Shown here in pieces: positions 8,684-16,368 of a stretch of DNA of 64,000 bases; position 1 is the first letter of the stretch, and every line of letters begins with the position of its first letter. The stretch covers positions 1 to 64,000 of the forward strand of contig CAKREC010000002.1 of NCBI GenBank assembly GCA_934316925.1, given 5' to 3'. The notes under the pieces were generated by a model. It worked only from the letters and a program-made list of their open reading frames with translations, did not search any database and was not told the DNA's origin. A program made the position numbers and the translations under genes. The stretch is from an uncultured Eubacterium sp. GTDB taxonomy: Bacteria > Bacillota > Clostridia > Lachnospirales > Lachnospiraceae.

Positions 8684-9581
8684 TACGATATTATACAGCA
8701 TAAAACAGGGTTTTAAGAGCTTAAAGAAAAACAGAATGTTCACGCTTGCTTCGATCGGCACGGTGGCAGCATGTCTGTTTTTGTTTGGGTTATTTTATTT
8801 TGCAATTGGAAATTTCCGCTATATCATAAAAGAGGCGGAAAACTCGGTAGGACTGTCCGTATTCTTTGAATCGGGGGCATCGGAGGAGACGATCCAGCTG
8901 ATCGGAGATGCGATCAAAGCCAGACCAGAGGTAGATCATGTCGAGTATATATCGGCGGAAAAGGCATGGGAGAAATTTAAAAAAGAAAATTTTGCAGATG
9001 AACCGGAACTAGTCGAAAGTTTTGGGGATGAAAATCCACTGGAAGATTCCGCATCATATGAGGTGTATTTACGAAGTATCAAGGATCAGGATACACTTGT
9101 AGAATACTTGAAAACGGTAGTGGGAGTCCGTGAGGTGAAACGTTCGGCAGAAGTGTCAAAGAGTCTGTCGAATGTCAGCAATCTGGTTGGAGCTGCATCG
9201 GCGGTACTGATTCTGATCTTGTTGCTGGTAGCAATCTTTTTGATCCATTCGACGATTGCGACCGGTATTACCGTGCGTAAACCGGAAATAGCGATCATGC
9301 GGTTGATGGGAGCGTCGGATGCTTTTATCTGGTCTCCGTTTATTGTTGAAGGCGTGGTGATCGGAATGATCGGATCAGCACTGCCACTCATTATACTGGC
9401 AGTTGCATACAGCCGGATCATTGGGTATCTCACGACAAGATTTTCTATATTCACAGATAATTTATCGTTCCTTACGACGGGACAGGTTTTTGGTGTTTTG
9501 GTACCGGTTTCTCTGCTCGTTGGAGTGGGAATCGGTTTAGTGGGAAGTTATATTACGGTTCGCAGAAATCTTAATATATAA
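8670..9581 (+). CDS. ftsX: Cell-division permease-like protein FtsX
   Basis: 303 residues from ATG 8670, chosen over ATG 8646 because AAAAGGTGG precedes it and it starts at MKTINTILYSIKQGF, the usual FtsX N-terminus. There are four membrane helices: one at about 25-48, then a large extracellular loop (about 55-170) that binds the hydrolase coiled coil, and three near the C-terminus with the FtsX/MacB pattern (RKPEIAIMRLMGASDAFI). It is the membrane partner of FtsE. Confidence 0.92.
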   Translation: MKTINTILYSIKQGFKSLKKNRMFTLASIGTVAACLFLFGLFYFAIGNFRYIIKEAENSVGLSVFFESGASEETIQLIGDAIKARPEVDHVEYISAEKAWEKFKKENFADEPELVESFGDENPLEDSASYEVYLRSIKDQDTLVEYLKTVVGVREVKRSAEVSKSLSNVSNLVGAASAVLILILLLVAIFLIHSTIATGITVRKPEIAIMRLMGASDAFIWSPFIVEGVVIGMIGSALPLIILAVAYSRIIGYLTTRFSIFTDNLSFLTTGQVFGVLVPVSLLVGVGIGLVGSYITVRRNLNI

Positions 9582-9591
9582 GGAGGCTTCT

Positions 9592-10780
9592 ATGCGAGGG
9601 AAACGGTTACTTGCGATCATAGTCATGTTTTGTCTGGTAGGCAGTGTATTTACCAGTTCTTTTGCTGCGACCAATTATGACAGCAAGATCAAAAATGCGG
9701 AAGAGGTTCGCAAAGCATATCAAAAAAGCAGAAAATCTTCAAAAAGAAATTGAAGACATGGAGAGCGATAAAGAAGATACATTCAAGTATATTGAAAAAC
9801 TGGACAAAAAGACAGAAAAACTGGAGAAAGAACTGGAGACCGTTGGCAAGCAGCTGAAGGAGACGAAAAAAGAGTTAGAGAAAAACCAGGCTGAACTCGA
9901 AAAAGCAAAAGAAGAGGCGGGAAAACAGTATGATACGATGAAGCGCCGCATAAAATACATGTATGAAAATGGAAATCAGGATTATCTTGATATGATCTTT
10001 GGTTCCAAAAACATGGGAGATCTGCTCAATCGTACCGAATATGTAGAGAAGATCAGTGACTATGATAAGAACATATTTACTGAGTACAAAAAAACGAAAG
10101 ACGAGATTGCAACGAAAACAGATCAGACGCAGAAGCAGATGGAGCAGCTAGAAGCGTATGAAGCAGATTATAAACAGGAAAAAGATTCGATAGCTCAACT
10201 GAAAAAAAACAAGAAAAAAGAGCTGGCAAGCTATGAAAAATCATTAAAGAATAATCAGAAAAAGGCAAATGAGTATTCTGCCCAGGCGGCGAAAGCGGAG
10301 GCAGCGGTTGAGGCGTTATTGCAGAAAAAACAGGCCGAGATCGATGCACAGAACGCAGAGGGCAGCAGCAATTCCGGTGGAGACGGTACCCTTCGTTGGC
10401 CGTTAAATTCCGGCGGCAGGGTTTCTTCTCAATTCGGACATCGCAGCAGTCCTACAGCAGGAGCCAGCAGTTATCATAAGGGGATTGACATTGCGATCGC
10501 GTCGGGAACGCCGATCGTGGCAGCCGGGGCCGGTACCGTGGTAACGGCTACCTATAGTTCCAGCGCGGGCAATTATATTATGATCTCACATGGCAGCCGT
10601 TTATATACGGTGTACATGCATTGTTCCCGTCTTGCGGTGAGTGAGGGTGACAAAGTAACGAAAGGCCAGACGATCGGATATGTGGGTTCGACAGGTATTT
10701 CCACCGGTTCTCATCTGCATTTTGGTGTTTCGAAGAATGGAAGTTATGTGAATCCGTTCAGCTATGTATCGAAACCATAA
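9592..10780 (+). CDS. FtsEX-dependent murein hydrolase (coiled coil plus M23 peptidase), frame disrupted near the N-terminus
   Basis: The ATG at 9592, after AAGGAGG, starts a clear signal peptide (MRGKRLLAIIVMFCLVGSVF, cleavage near FAA). This frame ends at a stop near 9752. The coiled-coil and peptidase frame is +1 relative to it and carries on to 10780. The two frames join cleanly at a run of six A near 9721-9726: removing one A gives a continuous protein of about 395 residues. Domains: signal peptide, long Lys/Glu coiled coil (about 40-230), and M23/LytM peptidase with HKGID and HLHFG zinc motifs. By context it is the EnvC/CwlO/PcsB equivalent that FtsEX activates to split the wall. Without the signal peptide frame the product could not be exported. 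Confidence 0.8.
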
Positions 10781-10805
10781 AGAAACTGATATGGAGGGAG
10801 ATAGT

Positions 10806-12008
10806 TTGAATAATCGAGAAGCAAAACGATGCTATGTTATGGGGCTTTTTACCGGTGTGATGTGTTGCGTGACCGTGTTTTTGATCTTGCAGCTGATCGG
10901 TGCGATTCCCAGCTTTTGGCAGTCTTCGTTTGTGAAAAATGTTTCGAAAAAAGCAGCTGTCATTGAGAAATATGTGGACAGCAAATATATACTGGGAAAT
11001 GTTTCCAAGAAAGATATGGCGGATCAGGCTGCAAAAGGAATGATATCAGCTTTAGGTGACCGTTATTCTGCGTATATCACGGAAGAAGAGATGAAAGAGA
11101 CGCAGGCAGGAACAGATGGTGTGTTCTGCGGGGTTGGAATGACGCTTCAGTATAACTCAGATACCAAAGAAAAGATTGTTGCCGATATGGAAAAAGATGC
11201 ACCTGCAGAAAAAGCGGGAATCAAGAAAAATGATGTGATCATCAAGGTGGATGGGAAAGATGTCAGAGAACTTTCACTGAATGATACGGTAGCACTTGTA
11301 AAGAAGAACAAGGGCGAACAGGTAACGATCACGGTTGAAAGAACGGAAAATAAAGAAAAAACGGAAAAAGAATTTACGATGACGTGCGAGACGATCACCA
11401 CCGTGTCGGTTCAGTATAAAATGCTGGAGGATCAGCAAGGGTATATCGCTGTGAGCGGATTTAACCACGCGACAGAAAGTCAGTTTGAAACGGCGATTGA
11501 TGAGCTGGATAAGCAGGGAGCGAAAGGACTGATCCTGGATCTGCGGAACAATGGCGGTGGTAATCTGGACACTTGTGTTACGATGCTGGATCGCATTCTT
11601 CCGGCTGGAAAAATGTTTTCTGAAAAAGGAAAAGATCAGACCAGAGAATTTTCCGCTACAGACAAACAGTCTTATGATAAGCCGATCGTGATCCTGATCA
11701 ATGGTTCAAGTGCCAGTGCATCCGAACTTTTTGCCGGGACTTTGCAGGACCTGAAAAAAGCTACGCTTGTGGGAACGCAGAGTTTTGGAAAAGGAATTGT
11801 TCAAAGTGTATTCACCCTGAACAAAGCCGTTGGTGGAGGCGTAAAGCTGACGACAGCCCGGTATTATCTTCCTAGTGGCCGCTGCATACATGAGATCGGT
11901 CTTACACCGGATGTAAAAGTGGAACTTACCGGCAGCATAGGCAAATCGGATGACAATCAGCTTGAGGCGGCGAAACAGGAGCTGAAAAAGAAGATCCAGG
12001 AATCTTGA
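10806..12008 (+). CDS. ctpA: C-terminal processing peptidase (S41 family) with PDZ domain
   Basis: 400 residues from TTG 10806, chosen for GGAGGG seven bases upstream; in-frame ATGs at 10764 and 10791 lie in or over the previous gene's end. An N-terminal membrane helix (about 10-35) is followed by a PDZ domain (about 95-190, with GVGMTLQYN and AGIKKNDVIIKVDGKDV) and the S41 protease core. The catalytic Ser lies in NGSSASASELFAG and the Lys in QSFGKGIVQ. CtpA proteases cut cell-envelope proteins, including secreted hydrolases, so placement after ftsEX and the M23 hydrolase suggests a role in turnover of that hydrolase (inference). Confidence 0.88.
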   Translation: MNNREAKRCYVMGLFTGVMCCVTVFLILQLIGAIPSFWQSSFVKNVSKKAAVIEKYVDSKYILGNVSKKDMADQAAKGMISALGDRYSAYITEEEMKETQAGTDGVFCGVGMTLQYNSDTKEKIVADMEKDAPAEKAGIKKNDVIIKVDGKDVRELSLNDTVALVKKNKGEQVTITVERTENKEKTEKEFTMTCETITTVSVQYKMLEDQQGYIAVSGFNHATESQFETAIDELDKQGAKGLILDLRNNGGGNLDTCVTMLDRILPAGKMFSEKGKDQTREFSATDKQSYDKPIVILINGSSASASELFAGTLQDLKKATLVGTQSFGKGIVQSVFTLNKAVGGGVKLTTARYYLPSGRCIHEIGLTPDVKVELTGSIGKSDDNQLEAAKQELKKKIQES

Positions 12009-12032
12009 CAATTTTCGGAGATCTGATATAAT
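12005..12032 (+). promoter_or_regulatory. Near-consensus promoter overlapping the ctpA stop
   Basis: TTGACA (12005-12010), a 16-base spacer and TATAAT (12027-12032). It overlaps the ctpA stop codon and points at a terminator-ended stretch without an ORF. Confidence 0.75.
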
Positions 12033-12038
12033 AGTCAA

Positions 12039-12153
12039 AAGTCGGACGGCACAGAGGATGTGCCTTGCAAGGTGTCTCAAAGCTTTTTGAGATTCCCGGA
12101 AGGACATGATGAACATGAGCCAGATAAGATGATTTCTTATCTGGCTTTCTTTT
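12039..12153 (+). ncRNA. Candidate small structured RNA, class unknown
   Basis: About 115 bases lie between a near-perfect promoter and a strong terminator, with no credible ORF. Predicted local stems are GGCAC/GTGCC (12050-12064 area), TCTCAAA/TTTGAGA (about 12075-12092) and the 12-bp terminator stem. I compared it by eye with SRP RNA, 6S, T-box and the common riboswitches and found no match. It could be an independent small RNA, or a leader whose gene was lost: the next gene downstream is a broken GNAT. Confidence 0.5.
12118..12153 (+). terminator. Strong Rho-independent terminator
   Basis: AGCCAGATAAGA (12118-12129) pairs perfectly with TCTTATCTGGCT (12135-12146) around a 5-base loop, followed by TTCTTTTT. 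It ends the candidate RNA and any ctpA read-through. Confidence 0.9.
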
Positions 12154-12279
12154 TATATTGCAATCTTTGTCCGTGCGGATCACGATCCAAACCGGGCGAT
12201 GGCAGTCGATACAGCCGATTGCTGCGACAAACTATGGAGCTGGAAAATGTGATCCTGATCAGTGTGTCGTCGAGTGGCC

Positions 12280-12597
12280 CGGTTGATGGCATTATTGGGT
12301 TAGGTGCTTCAGATCCACGCAGAGATCCGACCGGATATATTCATTCCGGGAACGACCAAATATACCGAAGAGGAACTCAGGCAGATGTTAAAAGACGAAA
12401 ACAAGCCGGGTTATGTAGCGGTAGACGAGAATGAGTTCTGCCTTGGCTATGCGTTTTGTCAGTTGAGGGAACAGCATGTCGGAGAGCATTTGTTTTCTTA
12501 TGTGAAAGAAGAGGCAAAACGTATGGGCTGCTATGAAGTGACTCTCAATGTGTGGTTGACATCAATGGGTCACAAGCATATAATATTGTTATTCTAA
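12280..12597 (+). pseudogene. GNAT acetyltransferase, decayed (stop codon plus two deletions)
   Basis: Reading from 12280 gives RLMALLG, then an in-frame TAG (12301-12303) where a Gln codon would fit, then VLQIHAEIRPDIFIPGTTKY and on through FCLGYAFCQLREQ. The sequence then jumps to HVGEHLFSYVKEEAKRMG: about 20-25 residues of the central strands before the acetyl-CoA loop are missing. After TLNVW the frame leaves the GNAT fold and enters the promoter of the next element, so the C-terminal strand is lost as well. The N-terminal strand is also missing. No active enzyme is possible. Confidence 0.75.
12556..12584 (+). promoter_or_regulatory. Consensus promoter of the c-di-GMP riboswitch
   Basis: TTGACA (12556-12561), exactly 17 bases, TATAAT (12579-12584). 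It starts at the point where the GNAT remnant loses homology. Confidence 0.85.
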
Positions 12598-12604
12598 GTG
12601 AATA

Positions 12605-12690
12605 GTAGGTAAACCCGCTGAAAAACGGGGACACAAAGCCATATGGGTCTAAGGTCTGAATGGGATTCGGGCTATGACAGCCGGTTGCGT
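12605..12690 (+). promoter_or_regulatory. Cyclic di-GMP-I (GEMM-I) riboswitch
   Basis: The aptamer shows the GEMM-I hallmarks in order: GGTAAACC, a GAAA-type stem loop, GGGACACAAAGCC, a short loop, GGGTCTAAGG, then GCTATGACAGCCGGTTGC closing the second stem. It binds cyclic di-GMP and here precedes an intrinsic terminator (12724-12782), so ligand binding would switch read-through into the signalling gene downstream. That gene is now broken, leaving the riboswitch as an orphan control element. Confidence 0.88.
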
Positions 12691-12723
12691 TTTTTACGAT
12701 CTTTTAGGAAGTGAATCCTTTGA

Positions 12724-12782
12724 AGACCGTCTGTTTAAGTGCAACCAGCATTTTTACAGATGGTCTTTTATATTGCGCAACA
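12724..12782 (+). terminator. Expression-platform terminator of the c-di-GMP riboswitch
   Basis: AGACCGTCTG (12724-12733) pairs with CAGATGGTCT (12767-12776), with one G-T pair, followed by TTTTAT. It lies between the aptamer and the kinase remnant. Confidence 0.7.
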
Positions 12783-12796
12783 GCAGGAGAATGATT

Positions 12797-14224
12797 ATGC
12801 CTTACGAGAAGAAAAAAATTAATTTTGAAATATATGACAACAGCCCGGTAGCATATAGTGTTGTCGAGGTGCTGTTCGATCATGATCAATGACAAAGAAG
12901 CGCAAGATACCGTTGATTCTTATGATAGTGAAGATAGACAGAATTATGTTATTAATAAATTGTCCGCGGATTATGTATCGTTGTATCATATTGAACTGAA
13001 TTCCGGTAAATATGAGATTTTGCGACTAAATCAAAATACAAATGCAACAGAATTAATCAGTGAGGGGGATCATTTACGCGTATATGATACGTTTGATGAG
13101 TTCTGCCGGGTATACACAGATGCGTTTATATCCGACCAGGACAGAGCGGAATTTTTGAATCGGCTTCTATGTGAGAACATGAAAGATGTGCTCATGCACA
13201 ATGATAAATTTACCTTTCACTATCAGAGCATTTCGCGGCAGGAAAAACGAACCTATTATGAGGAGATTTCAAATAACAGCAATGATGAAACCCGGTATCC
13301 GAAATCGGGAAATATGTATGAATTAAACAAAAAGATGTGTGAAAATTATGTTGCCAAAGAGTACCAGGAGGCATATCTCAAATTTTCAGATATATCGACG
13401 CTTGCCAAGAGAATGAAACAGGAAGAAACGATTGCGATGGAATATAAAATGACAGATGGCAACTGGCATAAATTAAGATTCATCGAAAATAAGCGGGATA
13501 AAAATGGAAATCTGACACACGCTATCAGTGTGATCCGGAGTATTGGGGATGAAAAAACAAAAGAGCAGACACTCTTATATGAGGTCGATGAAGCGAGAAA
13601 AGATGCGGCATACAAAACAAGATTTCTATCCAATATGAGTCACGATATCCGAACACCGATCAATGGGATCGTGGGAATGATCGATCTTGCCGAAAGCAAT
13701 CCCAAAGATACGAAGATGCAGAAAAAATGTATGGATAAGATTAAATTATCTGCAGAATATCTCGTGTCACTTGTGGATGACATTCTGGCGATGAGCAAGC
13801 TGGAATCGGAAGAATACACGGAGCAGAAAATTGCATTCAATCTGGCAGAGCTATTAAACCGGTCGAATACCGAAAAGCAGATGGAGGCGGCAGAAAAAGG
13901 CATTGATTTTGTTGTAGACTGGGAAAACTCCGAATTCAATCATATGTATCTTTATGGAAATCCGGTTTATCTGGAACGAGTGCTTACCATCGTATCAAAA
14001 AATGCATTGAAGTTTACCAATCCGGGTGGAAGCATTCGGGTATGGTGTAAAGAAAAGTATACAGAGGATCACAGGGCAGTTTGTGGGTTTGTTTGTTCGG
14101 ATACCGGTATCGGAATGACAGTAGGATATCCGGAATGAATGAACATCTTACAAAGCCGATCGATGAGAACAAGATGATACAGGCGATAAAAGAAAGTCAG
14201 TACAAGAATAGACAATGGATCTGA
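12797..14224 (+). pseudogene. Hybrid sensor histidine kinase, fragmented by deletions
   Basis: Three pieces in different frames make one gene. Piece 1 (ATG 12797, site GCAGGAGA) encodes a PAS-like start, MPYEKKKINFEIYDNSPVAY, and stops at 12890-12892. Piece 2 (to 14138) has a PAS-like region, a full HisKA box (FLSNMSHDIRTPINGIVG; phospho-acceptor His) and an HATPase with its N-box (SKNALKFTN) and DTGIGMT, then breaks. Piece 3 (to TGA 14222-14224) is the end of a receiver domain (GMNEHLTKPIDENKMIQAI). The rest of the PAS, the ATP lid and nearly the whole receiver are missing. It was probably controlled by the upstream c-di-GMP riboswitch. Confidence 0.8.
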
Positions 14225-14247
14225 TTATGCGATTGGAGGATAAAGAA

Positions 14248-14874
14248 ATGAATGAAAATATGAGGAAAAGAAATGAAATCTTAGCACAGACGGTGATCAA
14301 AGGCTTGGAATCGAGAAATATGTCAGGTTACTATGCAGAGGACAAAGAGGCGGCAGTCAGGCAGGCACTGGAATTGATCGGAAAGAAAAGCACAGTTGCA
14401 ATGGGCGGCTGCCAGAGTGCGCATGATATTGGATTGATAGAGGCATTGGAAGAGGGAGATTATAACTATATTGACCGCTCGCAGATGACACCAAGAGAAA
14501 GTTTGATGGCTGCTTATGATGCCGATGTTTTTCTGTCCAGCGCCAATGCAATGACAAAGGATGGGATCATGGTAAATATTGACGGGAACTCCAATCGAGT
14601 TTCATGTATCGCACAGGGACCAAAGAAAGTGGTATTTATTGTCGGGATGAATAAAGTCTGCTCCGATCTGGATGAAGCAATGAAGCGCGCTAGAAATGTG
14701 GCGGCTCCGGCAAATGCGCAGAGATTTGATGTTAAGACGCCCTGCCGGGTGACAGGAGCATGTGCGGACTGCAAGTCTCCAGACACGTTATGTTGTCAGT
14801 TTCTGATCACAAGATACTCCCGGCACCAGGGAAGAATTCATGTGATCCTGGTAAATGATGTGTTGGGATTTTAG
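14248..14874 (+). CDS. LUD-domain protein (LutC/DUF162-like)
   Basis: 208 residues from ATG 14248 (GGAGGA eight bases upstream; ATG 14215 is in frame but inside the receiver remnant). Family features are VAMGGCQSAHDIGLIEAL, LSSANAMTKDGIMVNIDGNSNRVS, VVFIVGMNKV and a C-terminal Cys-rich segment (CRVTGACADCKSPDTLCC), which is usual for the stand-alone LUD group. LutC-type proteins work in lactate utilisation, but this stand-alone form has no assigned function. It appears intact within a region of broken genes. Confidence 0.8.
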   Translation: MNENMRKRNEILAQTVIKGLESRNMSGYYAEDKEAAVRQALELIGKKSTVAMGGCQSAHDIGLIEALEEGDYNYIDRSQMTPRESLMAAYDADVFLSSANAMTKDGIMVNIDGNSNRVSCIAQGPKKVVFIVGMNKVCSDLDEAMKRARNVAAPANAQRFDVKTPCRVTGACADCKSPDTLCCQFLITRYSRHQGRIHVILVNDVLGF

Positions 14875-14924
14875 AAACGAATTTAAGCGACCGATGTACT
14901 TTGATATTTTGCGGAGGAAAGTAT

Positions 14925-15091
14925 ATGTTAAGTGTGAGAAATGCGGATATGGCGGATCTTGAACCAATTATGGAGATATACCATTATGCACAGGACTATA
15001 TGATACAATCCGGGAATCCTACACAATGGGGACATTTCTATCCGGACGAAGAGCGGATCAAGACGGATATTCGGCTGAATGTGTGCAGGGT
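14925..15091 (+). pseudogene. N-terminal fragment of a second GNAT acetyltransferase
   Basis: After GGAGGAAAG, ATG 14925 starts MLSVRNADMADLEPIMEIYH and continues through GNPTQWGHFYPDEERI, a typical N-terminal third of a GNAT. At about 15091 homology stops, and the sequence continues as the reverse complement of a MerR regulator. The acetyl-CoA binding part is absent, so the gene is dead. Confidence 0.7.
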
Positions 15092-15250
15092 AATATTTTT
15101 CGCTCTGGAATCGTTTTTTCTCCTTCCAGACAAAGGGCAAGATATTCTTTTATTTCTTTTCACATTCGGGATAAGGCCTTCATTACAGTAAAATTTTAGA
15201 TTTTCATACGTCATATCGTTTAATTCGCAGGCTTCTTTCATGGAATACAT
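15092..15250 (-). pseudogene. MerR-family regulator, internally deleted
   Basis: On the minus strand, ATG 15250 begins MYSMKEACELNDMTYENLKF, a MerR-type winged helix, up to NVKRNK. The next bases, read one frame over, give KEIKEYLALCLEGEKTIPER, which is the helix region found about 20-25 residues further on in such proteins. A segment between the two is deleted with a frame shift, and the C-terminal part is missing at the join with the GNAT fragment. It faces a MerR-type promoter and an aldo/keto reductase remnant, the standard layout for this regulator type. Confidence 0.7.
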
Positions 15251-15291
15251 AGTACCCTCCTAAATAATATGATTTCAATTCAAAAAAACAC

Positions 15292-15322
15292 TTGACCGGT
15301 AGTTACTCCCGACTGATAGGAT
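15292..15322 (+). promoter_or_regulatory. MerR-type promoter with 19-base spacer
   Basis: TTGACC (15292-15297) and TAGGAT (15317-15322) are separated by 19 bases with a GTAGTTACTCCC core. The long spacer is characteristic of promoters that MerR proteins untwist. It lies between the divergent MerR remnant and the aldo/keto reductase remnant. Confidence 0.65.
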
Positions 15323-15369
15323 TATAGCGTACTAGAAAAAATGAATCAACAAACAGGAGGAAAAAACAG

Positions 15370-15522
15370 ATGGAATATATTACATTAAGCAATGGTGTCA
15401 AAATGCCACAGCTTGGCTATGGCGTATATCAGGTTACAAAAGATGAGTGTGAACGTTGTGTGCTGGACGCTTTAAAGGTTGGTTTCCTGCTATTTTTACA
15501 GATAATAAAGTTATTTAGATAA
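15370..15522 (+). pseudogene. Aldo/keto reductase, truncated after about 37 residues
   Basis: ATG 15370 follows CAGGAGG. The product starts MEYITLSNGVKMPQLGYGVY and runs through CVLDALKVG, the exact N-terminus of an aldo/keto reductase, where the family continues YRSIDTA with the catalytic Asp. Here homology ends at about 15482, followed by unrelated AT-rich codons to a stop at 15520. The catalytic tetrad is absent. The break marks the left side of the AbiE segment. Confidence 0.8.
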
Positions 15523-15632
15523 TTTCTAAACAGGCAGCATATTAAATATTTGATTTGGAATATTGTATATTTTTGTTGGGAATAATAGTAATATATAGAA
15601 ATATTTAAAACGGAAATGATAAAATAATTTCG

Positions 15633-15660
15633 TTGACATTATATCAACAAATGATATAAT
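15633..15660 (+). promoter_or_regulatory. abiE: AbiE promoter with overlapping operator palindrome
   Basis: TTGACA (15633-15638), 16 bases, TATAAT (15655-15660). A perfect 9-bp inverted repeat (ATTATATCA 15638-15646, TGATATAAT 15652-15660, 5-base gap) fills the spacer and the -10. AbiEi antitoxins bind inverted repeats at their own promoter, so this is a likely autorepression site. Confidence 0.8.
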
Positions 15661-15717
15661 AATTACAAGAAATTAATTTGAAAAACGAAAAAAATATTTC
15701 TGACAGGAGGAGATTAT

Positions 15718-16368
15718 ATGAATAAGCCATATGTAGAATATGTATGTGAGTTGATAGCAAATCAGGATACAGGAAAACCTATCTATGCACATGAAATCAG
15801 CAGATGTGTGGCAGAGACATATAATATACCATTAAAGAAGGCAGCAGGAGCAGTATCCGTTGCATGTAAGCGCATCATGGATGGAAAAATAATCCCTGAA
15901 TTGCGGTTTTATCAGAAAGGGATTTATTATCGTGTGACAATAACTCCATTCGGTGAAACAGGCATTGATAAGGAACAACTTATAGAAGATAAATATTTGA
16001 AGAATGACAACGGGTATGAAACAGGCTTAGTTGTATTACACAGGCTGGGGCTTACAACACAGATGCCAAACGAAAGAATTCTGGCAACTAATAAAGCAGG
16101 TGACTGTGCAAGAATGGATAAGAAGTTGGGGGTTGTGGTACGACCTCCAAAGGTTGAGATTAACGCAGATAATAAACAATATCTGAAGATGCTTGATGTG
16201 TTGGATATGCTTGATAATGCTCCTGTAGATGTAGAACATCCATATAGAATCCTTGGTGAGTACATTGAACGATTAGGCTTGGAATATGTCAGACTGCTTG
16301 CTTTAGCCAATAATTATTATAATCGTAATACAATTTTACAGTTAGCTCATGTGGCAGGAGGACGATAA
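15718..16368 (+). CDS. abiEi: AbiEi-type antitoxin (type IV toxin-antitoxin)
   Basis: 216 residues with CAGGAGG upstream of ATG 15718. The N-terminal half is a winged-helix region (IYAHEISRCVAETYNIPLKKA) as in AbiEi/DUF6088 proteins, followed by a C-terminal antitoxin domain. Its last codon overlaps the start of the partner gene (TAATG), so the two are translated together. AbiEi neutralises AbiEii without forming a stable complex and represses its own promoter; the palindrome upstream fits this. GC content is lower than that of the flanking housekeeping genes, suggesting acquisition by transfer. Confidence 0.8.
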   Translation: MNKPYVEYVCELIANQDTGKPIYAHEISRCVAETYNIPLKKAAGAVSVACKRIMDGKIIPELRFYQKGIYYRVTITPFGETGIDKEQLIEDKYLKNDNGYETGLVVLHRLGLTTQMPNERILATNKAGDCARMDKKLGVVVRPPKVEINADNKQYLKMLDVLDMLDNAPVDVEHPYRILGEYIERLGLEYVRLLALANNYYNRNTILQLAHVAGGR

